Shown here piece by piece: positions 62,955-64,000 of a stretch of 64,000 nt of DNA. The notes under the pieces were generated by a model that worked only from the letters and a program-made list of their open reading frames with translations, was not told the origin of the DNA and searched no databases. Source of the stretch: Parietichytrium sp. I65-24A (taxonomy: Eukaryota > Sar > Bigyra > Thraustochytrida > Thraustochytriidae); the NCBI GenBank assembly GCA_012862575.1, contig BLSF01000047.1, positions 125,853 to 189,852 on the forward strand, written 5' to 3'. The translations under genes and the position numbers were made by a program. Numbering within the stretch: the stretch's first letter is position 1; the number at the start of each line of letters is the position of its first letter.

Positions 62955-64000
62955 TCATGGCATGACGTCTTCGTCGGGGTGGTAGATAGCATCCAGCCAG
63001 TGATTCTTGGACTTGGACTTGCTTGTTTTCTCGAGCGCGGTCACCAATTTGTGGATCTTGAACGTGCCGGTGGCGGTGCCATATGGGAACTTGGCCTCCA
63101 GATGGTTAATGAAGTTGGTGTAATAGTCTCCACCAAGGCTGGGGTACATGCGGCGAAAGCCTCCCATATTCTGCTGCTCCTTTTTCCACTCCAGAAGATA
63201 CTCCAAATCTAGAGGACGCAGGCAGATATCATCAGTGGTGCTACATCCAAGGCTCTGGTAGCCGATCGAGAATCCGTCCAGCTCAAGTTCGGTGAGGTCA
63301 AGCGCAAGACTGCGAGCAAAGCTGTGGCTCGAGTACAGAATCTGTACCAGATCGTGCACCATCATCTTCTTGGTGTAATCGTATTGACTTTGAGACTCGC
63401 CAGACAGCTGCATAGATGGCTCACCATTGACCTCGATCACACGGGGGACCAGATCATCATCAACGATGACGTCCACACCGAGAAGCTGATAGCAATTTAC
63501 GCAGTGAAAATCGTTTTGCAACTTTTTAAACTGCTTCACAAACGCGGGCTCGGCGGAGAGCAACACCTGTACGACAGCGCGCTCAATTCGCTCCCAAAGC
63601 ATTTCTGGGTCGATTCCAATACCTTTCAAGTAGGTGTAGACTTGCGGGAATGGCCAGGTCAGATCCTCTACTGCCACACCGGCCTTCTTGTTCACGGACG
63701 TATTGGTCAAGAAAGCTGTTGCCTTACCACCTCCCTTTGCATCCTTTTCGTATTTAGAGCTCGCGAAACGCACAAGTCCATCTCGGTACATGTACACTCG
63801 GAGCGGGCTGATCGAAGTCACGAGGACGTAGGTTCTCATATCCCATTTGCGCTGGTTGATGAGGAACGGGTTGGGAAGATAGGTTTGCACGACAACCTCG
63901 TCGTTATCCGGAAACTTTGACTTCCAGTTGACGAGCTGCTTCCAGTCGTCCATGACGATGATACCATTTCCCTCACCTCTGTCGGTAGGCTTGAGAATAA
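62955..64000 (-). CDS. Tubulin-tyrosine-ligase-like (TTLL) enzyme, partial (5' end off window)
   Basis: The frame is open to the right edge: 15 codons upstream of the first internal Met read ILKPTDRGEGNGIIV, the ATP-grasp KPxxxxxGxGI motif, so the visible part is about 347 residues of the C-terminal catalytic half and the Met at 63953 is not the start. Next come VVQTYLPNPFLINQRKWDMR and TYVLVTSISPLRVYMYRDG, the classic TTL core, then the metal-binding EVN motif in GVDVIVDDDLVPRVIEVNGE. After the core there is a C-terminal extension (DICLRPLDLEYLLEWKKE). TTLLs add Glu, Gly or Tyr to tubulin tails; which activity cannot be told here. With the PG-rich protein it supports a flagellated life stage. 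Confidence 0.92.
   Translation of the reverse strand, partial: ILKPTDRGEGNGIIVMDDWKQLVNWKSKFPDNDEVVVQTYLPNPFLINQRKWDMRTYVLVTSISPLRVYMYRDGLVRFASSKYEKDAKGGGKATAFLTNTSVNKKAGVAVEDLTWPFPQVYTYLKGIGIDPEMLWERIERAVVQVLLSAEPAFVKQFKKLQNDFHCVNCYQLLGVDVIVDDDLVPRVIEVNGEPSMQLSGESQSQYDYTKKMMVHDLVQILYSSHSFARSLALDLTELELDGFSIGYQSLGCSTTDDICLRPLDLEYLLEWKKEQQNMGGFRRMYPSLGGDYYTNFINHLEAKFPYGTATGTFKIHKLVTALEKTSKSKSKNHWLDAIYHPDEDVMP

Overview
The window is nuclear DNA of a eukaryotic protist. It carries protein genes with few, short GT-AG introns (79-190 nt), long repeat-rich intergenic spacers and no operons. A flagellar PG-rich-repeat protein, a tubulin-tyrosine-ligase-like enzyme, a cyclic-nucleotide-gated K+ channel, a TMEM135 homologue, SDHAF2, GatB, SLU7 and an archaeal/eukaryotic-type prolyl-tRNA synthetase fit a free-living heterokont such as a thraustochytrid. 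That lineage call is inference from gene content and gene style, not from a search.

Layout. 1-1849: 5' part of an XPG/FEN-like gene that runs off the left edge. 2.6-7.6 kb: GET3 and a PP6 regulatory subunit, tail to tail. 9.3-12.2 kb: flagellar PG-rich protein and an amino-acid transporter, tail to tail. 12.9-18.7 kb: TMEM135-like and CNG channel genes on the minus strand. 20.9-23.3 kb: a small three-exon ABM-domain gene facing GatB. 24.3-27.0 kb: GMC oxidoreductase facing SDHAF2. 28.9-34.9 kb: coiled-coil gene facing SLU7, then a VWA-domain gene. 36.5-42.5 kb: a multi-reader CHD remodeler facing a PH-like gene. 45.5-52.3 kb: a small membrane protein, a Tudor/OTU deubiquitinase-like gene and a FANCE-like gene, all plus strand. 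55-56 kb: a fossil copia-type fragment and a secreted Cys-rich protein. 58.5-62.0 kb: Golgi-type sulfotransferase facing ProRS. 62.9-64.0 kb: 3' part of a TTLL gene that runs off the right edge.

The genes do not form one pathway; this is an ordinary mixed housekeeping neighbourhood. Three things stand out. First, a CHD-type remodeler appears to have a bromodomain inserted inside its second chromodomain and downstream ARID-like and GATA-like modules. Second, more than a dozen genes have a private short-unit tandem repeat within about 50-450 bp upstream of the start codon. Third, seven gene pairs meet tail to tail across only 222-430 bp, while head-to-head spacers are mostly 0.7-2.2 kb and hold most of the repeats.

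Starts were placed at the first credible ATG; several longer open frames begin only at GTG or TTG and were trimmed. Five genes (GET3, the transporter, the ABM protein, CHD and OTU) and ProRS were assembled across introns from GT-AG sites and family continuity. No tRNA, rRNA or CRISPR array was recognised.
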